A program made the translations under genes and the position numbers. Below, piece after piece: positions 42,841-52,198 of a stretch of DNA of 64,000 nucleotides. Under the pieces are notes generated by a model, which worked only from the letters and a program-made list of their open reading frames with translations, was not told where the DNA came from and did no database searches. The stretch's first letter is position 1. Every line of letters starts with the position of its first letter. Source of the stretch: Streptomyces sp. NBC_01439 (GTDB lineage: Bacteria > Actinomycetota > Actinomycetes > Streptomycetales > Streptomycetaceae); contig NZ_CP109487.1 of assembly GCF_036227605.1 (NCBI RefSeq), positions 9,349,001 through 9,413,000 on the forward strand, read 5' to 3'.

Positions 42841-43194
42841 ATGAACGGGACCGTGCAGGACGAGCGCCCCGACATCCCGGGAGCAGTTGGCCTGGAGGTC
42901 CGGGTGGCCCCCGGTCCGCTGCCAGGGACGGTCCAGGTCGTGGTGAGCGGCGAGATCGACTTCGACAGCGCCACGTTTCTCCGCGAGGCCCTCCTGGCCG
43001 CCCTCTCCTCCCACCGTGCCACCCTCCTCGTGGAGCTGGAGCGGGTGACCTTCTGCGACTGCGCCGGCCTCAACACCCTCCTGACCGCCCGCCACGCGGC
43101 GGTGCAGGCCGGACGCAGCCTGCACATCACGGCGGAAGGTCGCCGGGTCGGGCGGCTCCTGAACCTCACCGACACCCGCTCCCTCCTCACCTGA
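42841..43194 (+). CDS. STAS-domain anti-sigma-factor antagonist
   Basis: A 117-residue protein from ATG 42841 after GGGGAGGCAGC. VQVVVSGEIDFDSATFLREA, ALSSHRATLLVELERVTFCD and CAGLNTLLTARHAAVQAGRS fit a complete STAS domain. At the position where antagonists usually carry the phosphorylated Ser (D-S/C-x-G), this has DCAGLN, so it may not be phosphorylated. Followed within 30 bases by a small gene. Confidence 0.88.
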   Translation: MNGTVQDERPDIPGAVGLEVRVAPGPLPGTVQVVVSGEIDFDSATFLREALLAALSSHRATLLVELERVTFCDCAGLNTLLTARHAAVQAGRSLHITAEGRRVGRLLNLTDTRSLLT

Positions 43195-43223
43195 TCGCAC
43201 GCCCTCGAAAGCAGGTGATCCCC

Positions 43224-43475
43224 ATGACCGCTCCCGCCCCCCTCGCGCGGGGCCCCGGCGCCCACCGTATTCCCGGGACCCCCGCAATACCCGTGCCGTC
43301 CGATCGGGCAGTCCAGTGGGCTGTGGGCACGCTGATGGCGGCGACCCCGGCCACGGCCCGCGAGGCCGAGCGCATCCTCTCCGCCGCGGCCGCGGGAGCC
43401 GGCCTGCCCGAAGCCGCCCTGGCCGCCGCGGTACTCGACGCCTCCCGCGGCAAACCCGTCCCGGCCCGCCCCTGA
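43224..43475 (+). CDS. small protein with ANTAR-like helices
   Basis: An 83-residue protein from ATG 43224 after GCAGGTGATC. The C-terminal half, VQWAVGTLMAATPATAREAE, RILSAAAAGAGLPEAALAAA and VLDASRGKPVPA, resembles the three-helix ANTAR RNA-binding domain, though shorter and lacking strongly conserved residues. It follows the STAS gene closely. Function uncertain. Confidence 0.5.
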   Translation: MTAPAPLARGPGAHRIPGTPAIPVPSDRAVQWAVGTLMAATPATAREAERILSAAAAGAGLPEAALAAAVLDASRGKPVPARP

Positions 43476-43491
43476 CGGAGAGACGGTCGAT

Positions 43492-43915
43492 CATGAACGC
43501 CAAGAAGCGCGACCCGCGCCCGAAGCTGCTTCCCGATGAGGGAGCGGTCGTGGACGAGCACGGCCGCCCGCCGGGAGTCCCGTCCCGGACAGGCCCCGGC
43601 GCCGCCCGCCTGCCGACCCGGCCCGTGTGGAGCGGGCCGGCAAGGAAGGGATACACCGGAAGGCCGGTACGCAGCTCAGCGACCTTCTGGAAGCGGAGCC
43701 AATGCTCTTGGGAATTCAGGGCAAGGCAGCCTCGTGGCGAACCATGCGTGCCCAGGCCGAAACCGATGAGCGCCTCTCCGTAGAGGATCTGGATGCCCTG
43801 TTGGAACACGCCGAGCAGCCAGAGCCCGATCCTGCCTCAAGCGAGCATCAGGTCCGGACGTTTGGAAACCTCGAAGCGGTCAAGACGAGCGTCATCACCG
43901 GCTCCGTTCACCGAC
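43492..43915 (+). other. unresolved coding region
   Basis: ATG 43492 opens MNAKKRDPRPKLLPDEGAVV and DEHGRPPGVPSR. From 43627 another frame reads AGTQLSDLLEAEPMLLGIQG, ETDERLSVEDLDALLEHAEQ and TFGNLEAVKTSV, and runs on into the next gene. Either one frameshifted gene or two fragments. Family not recognised. Confidence 0.3.
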
Positions 43916-43928
43916 TTAGGAGAAGCGC

Positions 43929-44207
43929 ATGGGCATCATTGCTTGGATCTTGATCGGGCTTCTCGCGGGCTTCATGGCGAAGGCGCTGATGCCGGGCAAG
44001 GACCCGGGCGGCGTCATCATCACGATGCTCATCGGCATCGCGGGCGGCCTCCTCGGCGGCTGGCTCGGCAAGGTCATCTTCGGTGTCGACTCCATCGACG
44101 GCTTCTTCGACCTCTCCACCTGGATCGCCGCGATCATCGGTTCCGTCATCCTCCTCGCCGTCTACCGACTGGTGACCGGCAACCGGCGCCACCACCGCCA
44201 CGCCTGA
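43929..44207 (+). CDS. GlsB/YeaQ/YmgE-family stress membrane protein
   Basis: A 92-residue protein from ATG 43929 after TTAGGAGAAG. Three membrane segments: IIAWILIGLLAGFMAKALMP, GGVIITMLIGIAGGLLGGWL and STWIAAIIGSVILLAVYRLV, with the family PGxxPGG turn (MPGKDPGG) and a His-rich end RRHHRHA. Transglycosylase-associated small membrane protein; a stress role is known only by family. A hairpin terminator follows. Confidence 0.94.
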   Translation: MGIIAWILIGLLAGFMAKALMPGKDPGGVIITMLIGIAGGLLGGWLGKVIFGVDSIDGFFDLSTWIAAIIGSVILLAVYRLVTGNRRHHRHA

Positions 44208-44225
44208 GCGACCGGCCCCCGATGG

Positions 44226-44258
44226 ACGGCTCCCCCTCCTCCCCGAGGGCGGAGCCGT
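44226..44258 (+). terminator. hairpin after the GlsB gene
   Basis: ACGGCTCC and GGAGCCGT form an 8-bp stem about 20 bases after the stop. Confidence 0.7.
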
Positions 44259-44844
44259 TCCGCTGTCCACACCCGCACACCGGGCTGCGGCGTGGCCACC
44301 ACGCGGCGGGCGCGCTGGCCCGAGGGATCGACAACGGGCCGCCGTACTCATGGGCCGCCCCAGCGTGCCCGAGCACGCAGATCCGGCAGCCTCCCAACCC
44401 GGCAACGCATGGCTCTCCGCCGGACCGTCGCTACGCAGTATCGGTGCCTCGACGCGGGCCCTGAGCCCTTGCACGGTGTCGAGGGGAGGGAACAGCGACC
44501 GCGAGCGCCCACGATCGCGGTCCTGCAGCCTCTTCTCCTCAGAGGCGACACCGGAGGTGCTGGAGCAGGTGGAGGAGGCCGCAGGTTCTGGCATTCCGCG
44601 GTCGAATCCATTGCGGCGGGACATGCACGTGCCCAGCCGATGAGCGCTGGCGGCGATTGTCGGCAAGCGCCACAGGCGGAGCCGGTAGCGGGGCGGGCGG
44701 GCCGAGGCGTACGTCAATTCCGCTATCCCGGGTATGCGCAGTACGGGGAGTGCCACCTGCAGGCTGGGTGTCGTCCCGGGCAGGGCGTTCCGCCCGTGCC
44801 CGTCGTTCCGCCGTCTCACGGCCATTGGAAAGTGATTTCTGATC
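44259..44844. other. no supported gene
   Basis: About 585 bases before the desaturase. Frames on both strands (for example EATPEVLEQVEEAAGSG) are not recognised; the last 100 bases presumably hold the desaturase promoter. Confidence 0.45.
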
Positions 44845-45891
44845 ATGAACTTCTCCCAGACGGTGCGGCCCCCTCCCGTACGGGCGGATTCGGGAAGCGA
44901 CTTCGCCTGTCTTTCCCGGAAGGTCCAGGAGGCCGGGCTCATGGCGCGGCGCCCCGGGTACTACGCATTGCGCATGGCTGCCGTGACGGCCTTGTACGCC
45001 GCCGGATGGACGGCCTTCGTCCTGATCGGCGACAGCTGGTGGACGCTACCGGCGGCCGCCTTCCTCGCCTTCGTGTTCGGGCAGGTGGCCCTGCTCGCGC
45101 ACGACCTCGCCCACCGGCAGGTCTTCAGGCTGCGCAAGGCCAGCGAGGTGTCCGGGCGCCTCGCCGGCAACCTCGGCATCGGCATGGGGTACGGCTGGTG
45201 GCAGGACAAGCACACCCGCCACCACGCCAACCCCAACCACGAGGACCTCGATCCCGACCTCGACCTGGACATCCTCGTCTGGACGCAGGACCAGGCCCGC
45301 GCGGCCAGGGGACTGCCGCGGCTGCTCGGCCGTTCGCAGGCGTTCCTCTTCTTCCCGCTGCTCACGCTGGAGGGGTTCAACCTGCACGTGTCCGGGGTGC
45401 GGTCGCTGTTCGACCGCTCGCTCAAGCACCGCGTGTGGGAGGGGGCCCTGCTCGCCGCGCACCTCGCCGTCTACCTCGGCGCGTTGTTCCTGGTGCTGCC
45501 GCCCGGCAAGGCGATCGTCTTTCTTCTCGTCCACCAGTGCCTTTTCGGCATCTATCTGGGATCGATCTTCGCTCCGAACCACAAGGGCATGCCGATCCTG
45601 CGCGGCGCCGAGCGGCCCGACTTCCTGAGGCGCCAGGTCCTGACCTCCCGTGACGTGCGAGGGGGCCGGTTCACCGACATCGTCATGGGCGGTCTCAACT
45701 ACCAGATCGAGCACCACCTCTTCCCGAGCATGCCCAGCCCGCACCTGCGCAGGGCCCAGACCATCGTCCGCGGGTACTGCCAGGAGCTCGGGGTCAGCTA
45801 CCTGGAGACCAGCCTGGTCAACTCCTACCGGCAGACCCTCGCCAGCCTCCACGCGGCGGGATCCCCCCTCAGAACGCCGCAGGCCACCTGA
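44845..45891 (+). CDS. membrane fatty acid desaturase
   Basis: A 348-residue protein from ATG 44845. The three His boxes of acyl-lipid desaturases are present: HDLAHRQ (residues about 90), HTRHHANPNHED (about 127), and QIEHHLFPSMP (about 288), with membrane segments between them (AAFLAFVFGQVALLAH, AIVFLLVHQCLFGIYLG). The Q-x-x-HH third box points to the delta-9/front-end-like group common in actinomycetes. It would introduce double bonds in membrane lipids using a diiron site. Monocistronic. Confidence 0.93.
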   Translation: MNFSQTVRPPPVRADSGSDFACLSRKVQEAGLMARRPGYYALRMAAVTALYAAGWTAFVLIGDSWWTLPAAAFLAFVFGQVALLAHDLAHRQVFRLRKASEVSGRLAGNLGIGMGYGWWQDKHTRHHANPNHEDLDPDLDLDILVWTQDQARAARGLPRLLGRSQAFLFFPLLTLEGFNLHVSGVRSLFDRSLKHRVWEGALLAAHLAVYLGALFLVLPPGKAIVFLLVHQCLFGIYLGSIFAPNHKGMPILRGAERPDFLRRQVLTSRDVRGGRFTDIVMGGLNYQIEHHLFPSMPSPHLRRAQTIVRGYCQELGVSYLETSLVNSYRQTLASLHAAGSPLRTPQAT

Positions 45892-45951
45892 CGCCACGAC
45901 CACCGGCGGCACGCGGGAGGCCGACCGACGGGACGCGGGACGCCGGCCGCC

Positions 45952-46365
45952 TCAGTCGGGGCGCGGCGGCCGGCGCGGGACGGACCGGGCGCAGCGGACA
46001 CAGGTGGTTGCCGCCGGACGGATCTCCAGGCGCTCGGGCGGAATCGCCCCGCCGCAGTCTTCGCACTGCCCGTACTCGCCCCGCTCGAGCCGTTCCACCG
46101 CCAGGTCCAGTTCTTCCAGGTGCTCGCGCGCACGGGCCATCAGCGCGGCCACGTGGGCCCGCTCGAAGGCGGTGCTGGCCCCCTCGGGGTCGTGCTCGTC
46201 GTCGACCGCGACCAAGGCGTTCGCAGCGACGATTCCATCGAAGTCGCGACCCAGCGCGGCCGTCCTGGCCAGGGTGTCAGCGCGGTCGGCCGCGAGACGT
46301 GCGCGAGCGGTCGTGAAGGTGGCCCGGCCGTGCTCGTCATGGCCGGACTGGAATGGATCGCCCAT
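45952..46365 (-). CDS. TraR/DksA-family zinc-finger protein
   Basis: A 137-residue protein from ATG 46365. A helical coiled N-terminal part (TTARARLAADRADTLARTAA, HVAALMARAREHLEELDLAV) leads to LERGEYGQCEDCGGAIPPER and TTCVRCARSVPRR, a four-Cys zinc finger. This is the actinomycete TraR/DksA layout; such proteins bind the RNA polymerase secondary channel or act in stress. Convergent with the desaturase. Confidence 0.9.
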   Translation of the reverse strand: MGDPFQSGHDEHGRATFTTARARLAADRADTLARTAALGRDFDGIVAANALVAVDDEHDPEGASTAFERAHVAALMARAREHLEELDLAVERLERGEYGQCEDCGGAIPPERLEIRPAATTCVRCARSVPRRPPRPD

Positions 46366-46888
46366 GAGTGCCACAACGCCGGTCCGCGGTCCCCGATTCC
46401 CCCGGTCGAACACCGCGGCGAAGGCAGAGCAGGCCAAGGTCGAGTTCAAAGAATGCACACCACTTGACCGGCAAGGAGGAGACGACCGCCCAGGTGCGGT
46501 TTCGGGGTGCGGCCGTGTCGGCGCCTGTGGTGCCCGCATTGACCGAGCATGAACACCACGATCAGGCACATGATGGTTGCGACGGTGCCGACGTGCGGAT
46601 CAAGCAATCCCGCGAGGGCGCCGATCCCCGTGGTGGCCGAGGGGCACCTACCGGATGGCGACCATCAGCCGCCGGGCAGACGGCACGGCCGCGCTTTGAT
46701 TGCCGGTGGTTTTGTGTGCAGGGCGGTGCGGGCGGAGCCCGAGGAGGCCTCCACCGTGGTGGGGGCCTCCGCACCTGAGTAACTGATGGGCTCAATCCCA
46801 TTCTGTTGGGGCACTCGATGGCGGTTTCGGTCCACCCGATCGTGTCCGGGAAGCGGCCTCGGAGTTGACGGGGCGCCACCTGGCGTGT
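46366..46888. other. no supported gene
   Basis: About 520 bases; no recognised frame on either strand. Confidence 0.45.
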
Positions 46889-47383
46889 TTATCCCCAGTA
46901 GCCGAGGTGTACTGCGGCAGCCTCTTTGCAGAGGTACGGCCCCGATACCTCGACGGTGTTCCCGCCGGCCGCGAAGATCTGGCGGCACGGGAGATCGAGC
47001 AGTGGCTCTTCGGGGTTCACTCCGGCGAGGACATTCAGCTCGGTGGCCGCGAGCGCGTAGACGACCCGCTGGATGCCGCTCCAGTAGATCGCGCCCGAGC
47101 ACATCGCGCACGGCTCGGTGCTGGAGTAGAGCGTGGCCTCGGCGAGCTGGTCCGGCGTCATCGTGCGCGACGCCTCCCGGACCAGGTTCGTCTCTGCGTG
47201 CCCGGTGGCATCATGCTCCGTGATCACGGTGTTCTCGGCGGTGAGCAGGACGTTCCCGGCCGCGTCGGTGAGCAGCGCGCCGAACGGATGGTTGCCGTGC
47301 TGGCGGGCGCTGGCCGCAAGGTCGATGGCCGCGAGGAGGTGAGTCCGGGCTTGATCGGTCGGCATGTTCGAAGCTGCTCGCAT
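46889..47383 (-). CDS. nucleoside deaminase (cytidine-deaminase fold)
   Basis: A 164-residue protein from ATG 47383 after GAGGAGCGC. Zinc ligands and the catalytic Glu are in DATGHAETNLVREASR (HAE) and TEPCAMCSGAIYWSGIQRVV (PCxxC). HPFGALLTDAAGNVLLTAEN fits guanine/cytosine deaminase-like enzymes. It stands directly downstream of a purine nucleoside phosphorylase remnant in the same frame, hinting at a former purine-salvage unit. Confidence 0.93.
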   Translation of the reverse strand: MRAASNMPTDQARTHLLAAIDLAASARQHGNHPFGALLTDAAGNVLLTAENTVITEHDATGHAETNLVREASRTMTPDQLAEATLYSSTEPCAMCSGAIYWSGIQRVVYALAATELNVLAGVNPEEPLLDLPCRQIFAAGGNTVEVSGPYLCKEAAAVHLGYWG

Positions 47384-47479
47384 GACGCGCTCCTCATGGG
47401 GGACGGGGTGAAGCTGGACGGCGGGGCTGGCGCGGGCCGGCGACCGGTTCGGACGCCTGGTGGGAGCTGTCGTCCAGGC

Positions 47480-47905
47480 GACGGCTCCCACCGGGCCGCC
47501 TACTGTCCGGTTACCCCGTTCCGCCGGGCGCGATGGGGTAGGTCCCGTGTCATATTTTGTGAGCAGCTGGGTCAGGAGCTCGCCCATGCGCGAGGCCGAG
47601 TCGCGGCCGGCCCGCAGGACCTCTGCGTGGTCCAGGGGCCCGGCGCTCATTCCGGCGGCCAGATTGGTCACCAGAGAAGTCCGAGTACCTCGGCGCCGGC
47701 CGCGCGGGCGGCCATCGCCTCCAAAGTGGTGGACATGCCGACCAGATCCGCGCCGAGGGTGCGCGGCATGCGGATTTCGGCCGGGGTCTCGTACCTGCGG
47801 GCCGCGCCACTGCGCGTATACGCCCTCGCTCGCTACCGCGAACTGCGCCGCCTCGCATGCCAGTGACGCCGGGAGCAGCCGGTGCTGGATCTCGCGGTCA
47901 GGCTC
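47480..47905 (-). pseudogene. purine nucleoside phosphorylase remnant
   Basis: Minus strand: [33 protein letters not shown], then one extra base to [20 protein letters not shown] and [18 protein letters not shown], then one base lost to [20 protein letters not shown] and SRMGELLTQLL. These are the last 130 residues of a family-2 PNP, including the base-binding loop; the N-terminal half is absent. Its frame runs on into the deaminase without a stop. Confidence 0.75.
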
Positions 47906-47910
47906 AGTGG

Positions 47911-48119
47911 TCTGGGACGTCCCCCGCCTCACCGGCCGCGCGAAGGCCGCGATGGTGGCCATCGAGTACGACGGGTTCGGCGCCGGCCGCGCCGACCGCA
48001 TCCATGCACAGCTCTTCGCCGACCTCATGACCGACCTCCGGCTGGACCCCACGTACGGCCGCTACCTGGGCCACTCGTGGGCGCTGCTGCTCGCGACCGT
48101 GAACCTGAAGTCTCTCTGA
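47911..48119 (+). pseudogene. iron-containing redox enzyme (heme-oxygenase-like), internal fragment
   Basis: The frame reads VPRLTGRAKAAMVAIEYDGF, GAGRADRIHAQLFADLMTDL, LDPTYGRYLGH and LLATVNLKSL, matching the middle of the HDO-like diiron redox enzyme family (about 350 residues). The conserved EYDE/FGxGRAxRxHAxLF segment is recognisable. Both ends are missing; it adjoins the PNP remnant back to back at about 47908. Confidence 0.65.
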
Positions 48120-48135
48120 AGAGGTTTCCACACCG

Positions 48136-50010
48136 TTATCGCTGCGCGATGACGGGGGTACGCACGGCAAGAAGGACGACGTCGTCCTCAGGCGACGGGT
48201 CCGCCAGCCGGTTGCTGATCCGGTGGAGCAGTTCGTCCAGTGGGCGGTCCCCGTGGCGGGCGAGCAGGGCGACGAGTTGAGCGACGGCGGCGTGCATATC
48301 GTGACGGCGGCGCTCGACGAGCCCGTCGGTGTAGAGCAGGAGCGTCGAGCCTGGCAAGAGCCGGCGTTGGTGCTCCGTGCGGTCGAAAGGACCGAGCGAC
48401 CGGTGAAACAGTATGTCGTGCTCCACCAGTTGGGTCACATGCCCGTCGGGAGTGCGGATCAGGGGCGGCTGGTGGCCGGCGTTGGACCAGGTCAGCATCC
48501 AATCGGGGCTGTCGTCGGCAGGATCGAGGCGTGCGTGGACCAGCGTGCCGCCGGCCTCGATGGGCAGGACCGAGCACGCCGCGTCGAGGGCGGTCAGCGC
48601 CGTGGCCGGGCTGTGCGGCGGGTGGTCGAGGGTGGCCTGCCGCAGCATGCTGCGGATCTGGCCCATGATCGTGGCAGCGTGCATGTCGTGGCCGGTGATG
48701 TCACCCACCGTCACCATGAGGGCCCGGGTCTCGCCGCCTGGTGAGGCGGGCGGCAGGTGGTAGGCGTCATACCAGTCCCCGCCGATCATGTGGTCGTCGG
48801 CGGCCGGCCGGTACAGGGCGCTGATCTCGACATGGTCGGTGAGGGGGAGGTCGGTGAGCATGGCGGCCTGGAGCTCCCGGGCGACGGAGATCCGCTCGTC
48901 CAGGTACAGGGCGCGCTCCACCGCCTGCGCGATGTAGCCGGACGCGGCGGTGAGCGTGGCCCGCTCCGTGACGCCCACCTCGTGCCGCTTGGCCCAGCAG
49001 ATCGCGAGGACACCCAACAGGACGCGGCTTCCCCAGAGGGGCAGGCACAGCACCGTGGCGAACCCCATGCGGTCGAAGAACCCGACCGCCTCGGGGCTGT
49101 AGTCGGCGACCATTGCCTCCCGGTCGGGAACGAACACCGTGCGCCGCTCACGCATGGCCTGGGTACTCGGGAACGCCGCATCGGCAGGCAGGGTGAGGAC
49201 CTCGCGTTCCACTGCGTGAGCGATGTCGGGGTCGGGGATCCGGTGCAGTTCGTCTTCGCCGGCGACCAGCAGTCCCACGTGGGTGGGCTTGCCGACGCCG
49301 ACGAACAGGTCCCGCAGCCGTCGTCGTACGTCCTCCAGCCCGGACGTCTGCGCCAGTTCCTCCGAAGCCCTCAGCAGTAGCTCGGCGTGGTCCATGCCGG
49401 CCTGGGCTTCCTGTTCCAGGCGCTGCGCGTCGTTTCGGGCGCGGTCGGCGGCGGCCCGTGCGGTCTCCAGTACGTCCTGTGCGGACCGGCTCTGCGCCGA
49501 CAGGATGCGCAGGCACAGCTCGGCGGAGCAGGCCGCGGCCAGATCCTCCAGGTCGCAGAGCTCGCCCTCATGCCAGGTACGGGGCTCGTGGTCGATGGCG
49601 CACAGGGAGCCCAGGACGAGCCCGTCCCCGTCGGTCAGGGGCACCCCGGCATACGCCACGATCGCGAGATCTTCGATGGCCGGGTTGGTGCGGAGACGGT
49701 CGTCGGCGCGGGCATCGGGTACGACGAGGGGCTGCCCGGAGGCGACCACGTACCGGCAGAGCGAGTGCGACAGGGGCAATGCCCTGCGCCCCGCCCAGGG
49801 CTCCGGCAGACCGAACAGTCCGGGCAGGATCTGCTGCGTCTCCTCAAGCAGCGAAACGAAGGCCACGGGCACGTTGAGCACCCGTGATACAAGCCGGGCG
49901 AACCGATCCATCTCGTTATCTGAGGCAGCCGAAAGGCCGGCCCATCGCAACGCCTGCGGCTGGGTGCCGCTGATCGGGTCTGCTTCGGATTCCCGGCTCT
50001 GCTCCGGCAT
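48136..50010 (-). CDS. GAF-domain SpoIIE-type PP2C phosphatase
   Basis: A 624-residue protein; ATG 50010 is chosen for its GGAGGTCAG site (an upstream ATG at 50082 exists). Residues 20-165 form a GAF domain (VLNVPVAFVSLLEETQQILP, VAYAGVPLTDGDGLVLGSLC); a linker helix and a second GAF-like domain (GVGKPTHVGLLVAGEDELHR) follow. Residues 385-620 form a SpoIIE/PP2C phosphatase with metal sites IGGDWYDAYHLP and MVTVGDITGHDMHAATIMGQ, then L-L-L-Y-T-D-G-L-V-E and PEDDVVLLAVR. It would dephosphorylate a STAS antagonist in response to a signal. Confidence 0.93.
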   Translation of the reverse strand: MPEQSRESEADPISGTQPQALRWAGLSAASDNEMDRFARLVSRVLNVPVAFVSLLEETQQILPGLFGLPEPWAGRRALPLSHSLCRYVVASGQPLVVPDARADDRLRTNPAIEDLAIVAYAGVPLTDGDGLVLGSLCAIDHEPRTWHEGELCDLEDLAAACSAELCLRILSAQSRSAQDVLETARAAADRARNDAQRLEQEAQAGMDHAELLLRASEELAQTSGLEDVRRRLRDLFVGVGKPTHVGLLVAGEDELHRIPDPDIAHAVEREVLTLPADAAFPSTQAMRERRTVFVPDREAMVADYSPEAVGFFDRMGFATVLCLPLWGSRVLLGVLAICWAKRHEVGVTERATLTAASGYIAQAVERALYLDERISVARELQAAMLTDLPLTDHVEISALYRPAADDHMIGGDWYDAYHLPPASPGGETRALMVTVGDITGHDMHAATIMGQIRSMLRQATLDHPPHSPATALTALDAACSVLPIEAGGTLVHARLDPADDSPDWMLTWSNAGHQPPLIRTPDGHVTQLVEHDILFHRSLGPFDRTEHQRRLLPGSTLLLYTDGLVERRRHDMHAAVAQLVALLARHGDRPLDELLHRISNRLADPSPEDDVVLLAVRTPVIAQR

Positions 50011-50284
50011 CTGACCTCCGGTCCTGCTCGCCCCGAGGCCCTCAACGGCATCGTAGAACAGCCGGGGTTTCCGGTCGCGCAATTGACGTGCTGTCGGGTG
50101 CGGGGAAGGCGCTCCTGGACCGACTGGCGGCCGATCGAACGGGTAGACGCGAGGCAGTGCAGGTGAGCCGACTGCGGCCTACTCCGGCCCGTTCGACGAA
50201 GGGTTCCATATGTGTGCCATGGTGGTCGTCCCGGTACGCGGCATCGAACAGTCGAAGGCCTTGCTACCGCGTGGAGCCCATCGG

Positions 50285-51376
50285 ATGACGGTGGGCGTCG
50301 AGGAGGAGTTCCTGCTCGTGGACCGGCGTACGGGCATGCCCGTGGCGCGGGGCCCTCGTGTCCTGGAAGCCGCGGTCCCGGTCCTGGGCGAGCAGGCGCA
50401 GACGGAGTTCTTCGGCGCACAGGTCGAGGTCTGTACCCGTCCCACGCCGAGTCTGTCCGCGCTGCGGGCCGAACTGGCGCGGCTGCGGAAGGTGATGGGG
50501 GAGGCGGCGGCCGGCGAGGAATGCCTGCTCGTCGCCACCGGTACTCCCGCCGTCCCGCCGGGGCGTCCGCTGACTGTGACCCCGGGGGAGCGTTACGAGC
50601 GGATGGCCGCTCGGTGGCCCGCTCTGGCGGGCGGGTACGACGGTATGGTGTGTGGCTGCCACATCCACGTCGGAGTGACCGGACACGCCCAGGCCCTCGC
50701 ACTGGCCAACCACATGCGGCCCTGGCTGCCGACGCTCCAGGCGGTAGCCGCCAACTCACCCTTCTCCCTGGGGCGGGACAGCGGCTGGGCGAGTCACCGC
50801 TCGGTCGAGTACGCACGGTGGCCGGGCGTCGGTCCCGCGCCACTGCTCGACGAGGCCGGCTATGAACGCCTCGCCGACCACCTGGTCCGCAGCGGCACCC
50901 TGCTGGACCGCCGGATGATCTACTGGCACGCCCGGCCGTCCGAGCACGTACCGACACTGGAGATCCGCGTCTGCGACGTGAACGCAGACCTTGACGTGGT
51001 CGTACTGCTCACCGCCCTGGTACGAGGCCTGGCCACCTCACTCATGCCCGACATCGGCAACGGACAGCCACCCCCGGACCTTCGAGACCCACGTCTCCAC
51101 GCTGCCCACGCTCTCGCAGCCCGTCGCGGGCTGATCGGCGAGGGCCTCGATCCCGCCCGGGGAGAGTACGTACCGGCCCTGATACTGGCGGAGCGGCTGC
51201 TGGCACGCGCGGCGCCCGGGCTGGCTGCGGCCGGAGACCTGGACCTCGCGGAGGAGCTGTTCGACCGGGTGTGGCGCTCCGGCGGCGGGGCCGCCCGGCA
51301 GCGCGCCGCGCACCTTCGAAGAGGGCGCCTGACCGACGTGGTGAGCGAGCTGGCGCGCACGACAGCTGCCTCCTGA
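50285..51376 (+). CDS. carboxylate-amine ligase, YbdK type (glutamate-cysteine ligase family 2)
   Basis: A 363-residue protein; ATG 50285 has a GGAG site and starts MTVGVEEEFLLVDRRTG as in family members (an in-frame ATG at 50210 would add 25 residues). TEFFGAQVEVCTRPTPSLSA, YDGMVCGCHIHVGV and WHARPSEHVPTLEIRVCDVN supply the expected ATP/Mg-binding and substrate-site residues. Weak gamma-glutamylcysteine synthetase activity is known for YbdK relatives; physiological role here unknown. Confidence 0.9.
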   Translation: MTVGVEEEFLLVDRRTGMPVARGPRVLEAAVPVLGEQAQTEFFGAQVEVCTRPTPSLSALRAELARLRKVMGEAAAGEECLLVATGTPAVPPGRPLTVTPGERYERMAARWPALAGGYDGMVCGCHIHVGVTGHAQALALANHMRPWLPTLQAVAANSPFSLGRDSGWASHRSVEYARWPGVGPAPLLDEAGYERLADHLVRSGTLLDRRMIYWHARPSEHVPTLEIRVCDVNADLDVVVLLTALVRGLATSLMPDIGNGQPPPDLRDPRLHAAHALAARRGLIGEGLDPARGEYVPALILAERLLARAAPGLAAAGDLDLAEELFDRVWRSGGGAARQRAAHLRRGRLTDVVSELARTTAAS

Positions 51377-51564
51377 CCTGGTCCGTCGTGCCGAGCGGGG
51401 GCCGATCAGCCATGGGTCTGGTACGTGGCCAGGTTTCCGCTGCCTGGGCCGTGTGCGGAGTCGACGCGACCGCTTCGGTGGACGGTGGGACGATGAGAAG
51501 ACCAACGGTAGACGCGCTGGAACCGATGCGCGCGCCTCTCCCATTCAGACAGCAGGCCAGGCCA

Positions 51565-51954
51565 ATGACGAAGCAGCCGAAGCCGTCCCAGCCCGCCCAC
51601 GGCAAGGGTCCGAGTCGCCACGAGGGCACCAAGCAGCACGGCTGGTCGCCGGACGTGGACGAGACCCGTCAGCAGGAGAACCCGAGTGCCCATCGTTCCT
51701 TCCACCCGGACGAGTACGCCCCGGACAAGGGTCCCGGTCGTACGGTTTCCAAGGAAGAGGCCGGCAACCCCCACGGCAAACCGGTGAAGAGCAGGGGGGC
51801 GCGCGGGGAGGACCAGAGCAAGGGCTCCGGGGCGAAGGGCATGCAGGACCTGGGCCCCCGGGGTCGGTCGCAGCGTCCCAGCGGAACGAAGGACGCTTCC
51901 GCATCCACGGGCGTGGATCCCCAGGACCCGCATGGCAAGCGCGGGCGCGGGTAG
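51565..51954 (+). CDS. hydrophilic low-complexity protein
   Basis: A 129-residue protein from ATG 51565 rich in Gly, Lys, Pro, Ser, His and Gln: GKGPSRHEGTKQHGWSPDVD, RQQENPSAHRSFHPDEYAPD and KEEAGNPHGKPVKSRGARGE. No hydrophobic core, so probably disordered. Similar proteins occur in Streptomyces without known function. Confidence 0.6.
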   Translation: MTKQPKPSQPAHGKGPSRHEGTKQHGWSPDVDETRQQENPSAHRSFHPDEYAPDKGPGRTVSKEEAGNPHGKPVKSRGARGEDQSKGSGAKGMQDLGPRGRSQRPSGTKDASASTGVDPQDPHGKRGRG

Positions 51955-52198
51955 CAGGGCCGGGACACGGCCGAACGAAAGAGCCACCGAGAGGCGGAGG
52001 CCAGTGCCGCGCCCCGGCCCCTCGGCGCGTCTGAGTATGAGTGCCTGTGGCGACACCGAGTGACGTGCCCGCCGGTTCGGGGCGCCCGGCCGCCGACCAA
52101 GAGACCGCCGGCCGAGGGGCATGCGCACACAGCCGGTGCACCGTCCAGTTCGCGCGGTCCCGGCACACTGTCCGTTTCCCGGCAGGAGGACTTCTCTC

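Noticed and set aside
42262..43809. Upstream part of a long minus frame running into the emfourin-like gene
   Set aside because: It lies antisense to the STAS gene and the small gene after it and shows no domain; the start at 42261 is kept instead.
44725..44745. A SigB-like promoter (CCCGGGTATG) before the desaturase
   Set aside because: GGGTAT is present but no GNNT element falls at the required 14-16 base spacing, so it is not claimed.
44292..45653. A 450-codon plus frame overlapping the desaturase
   Set aside because: It is the second reading frame of the desaturase gene, without family features, while the His boxes fix the true frame.
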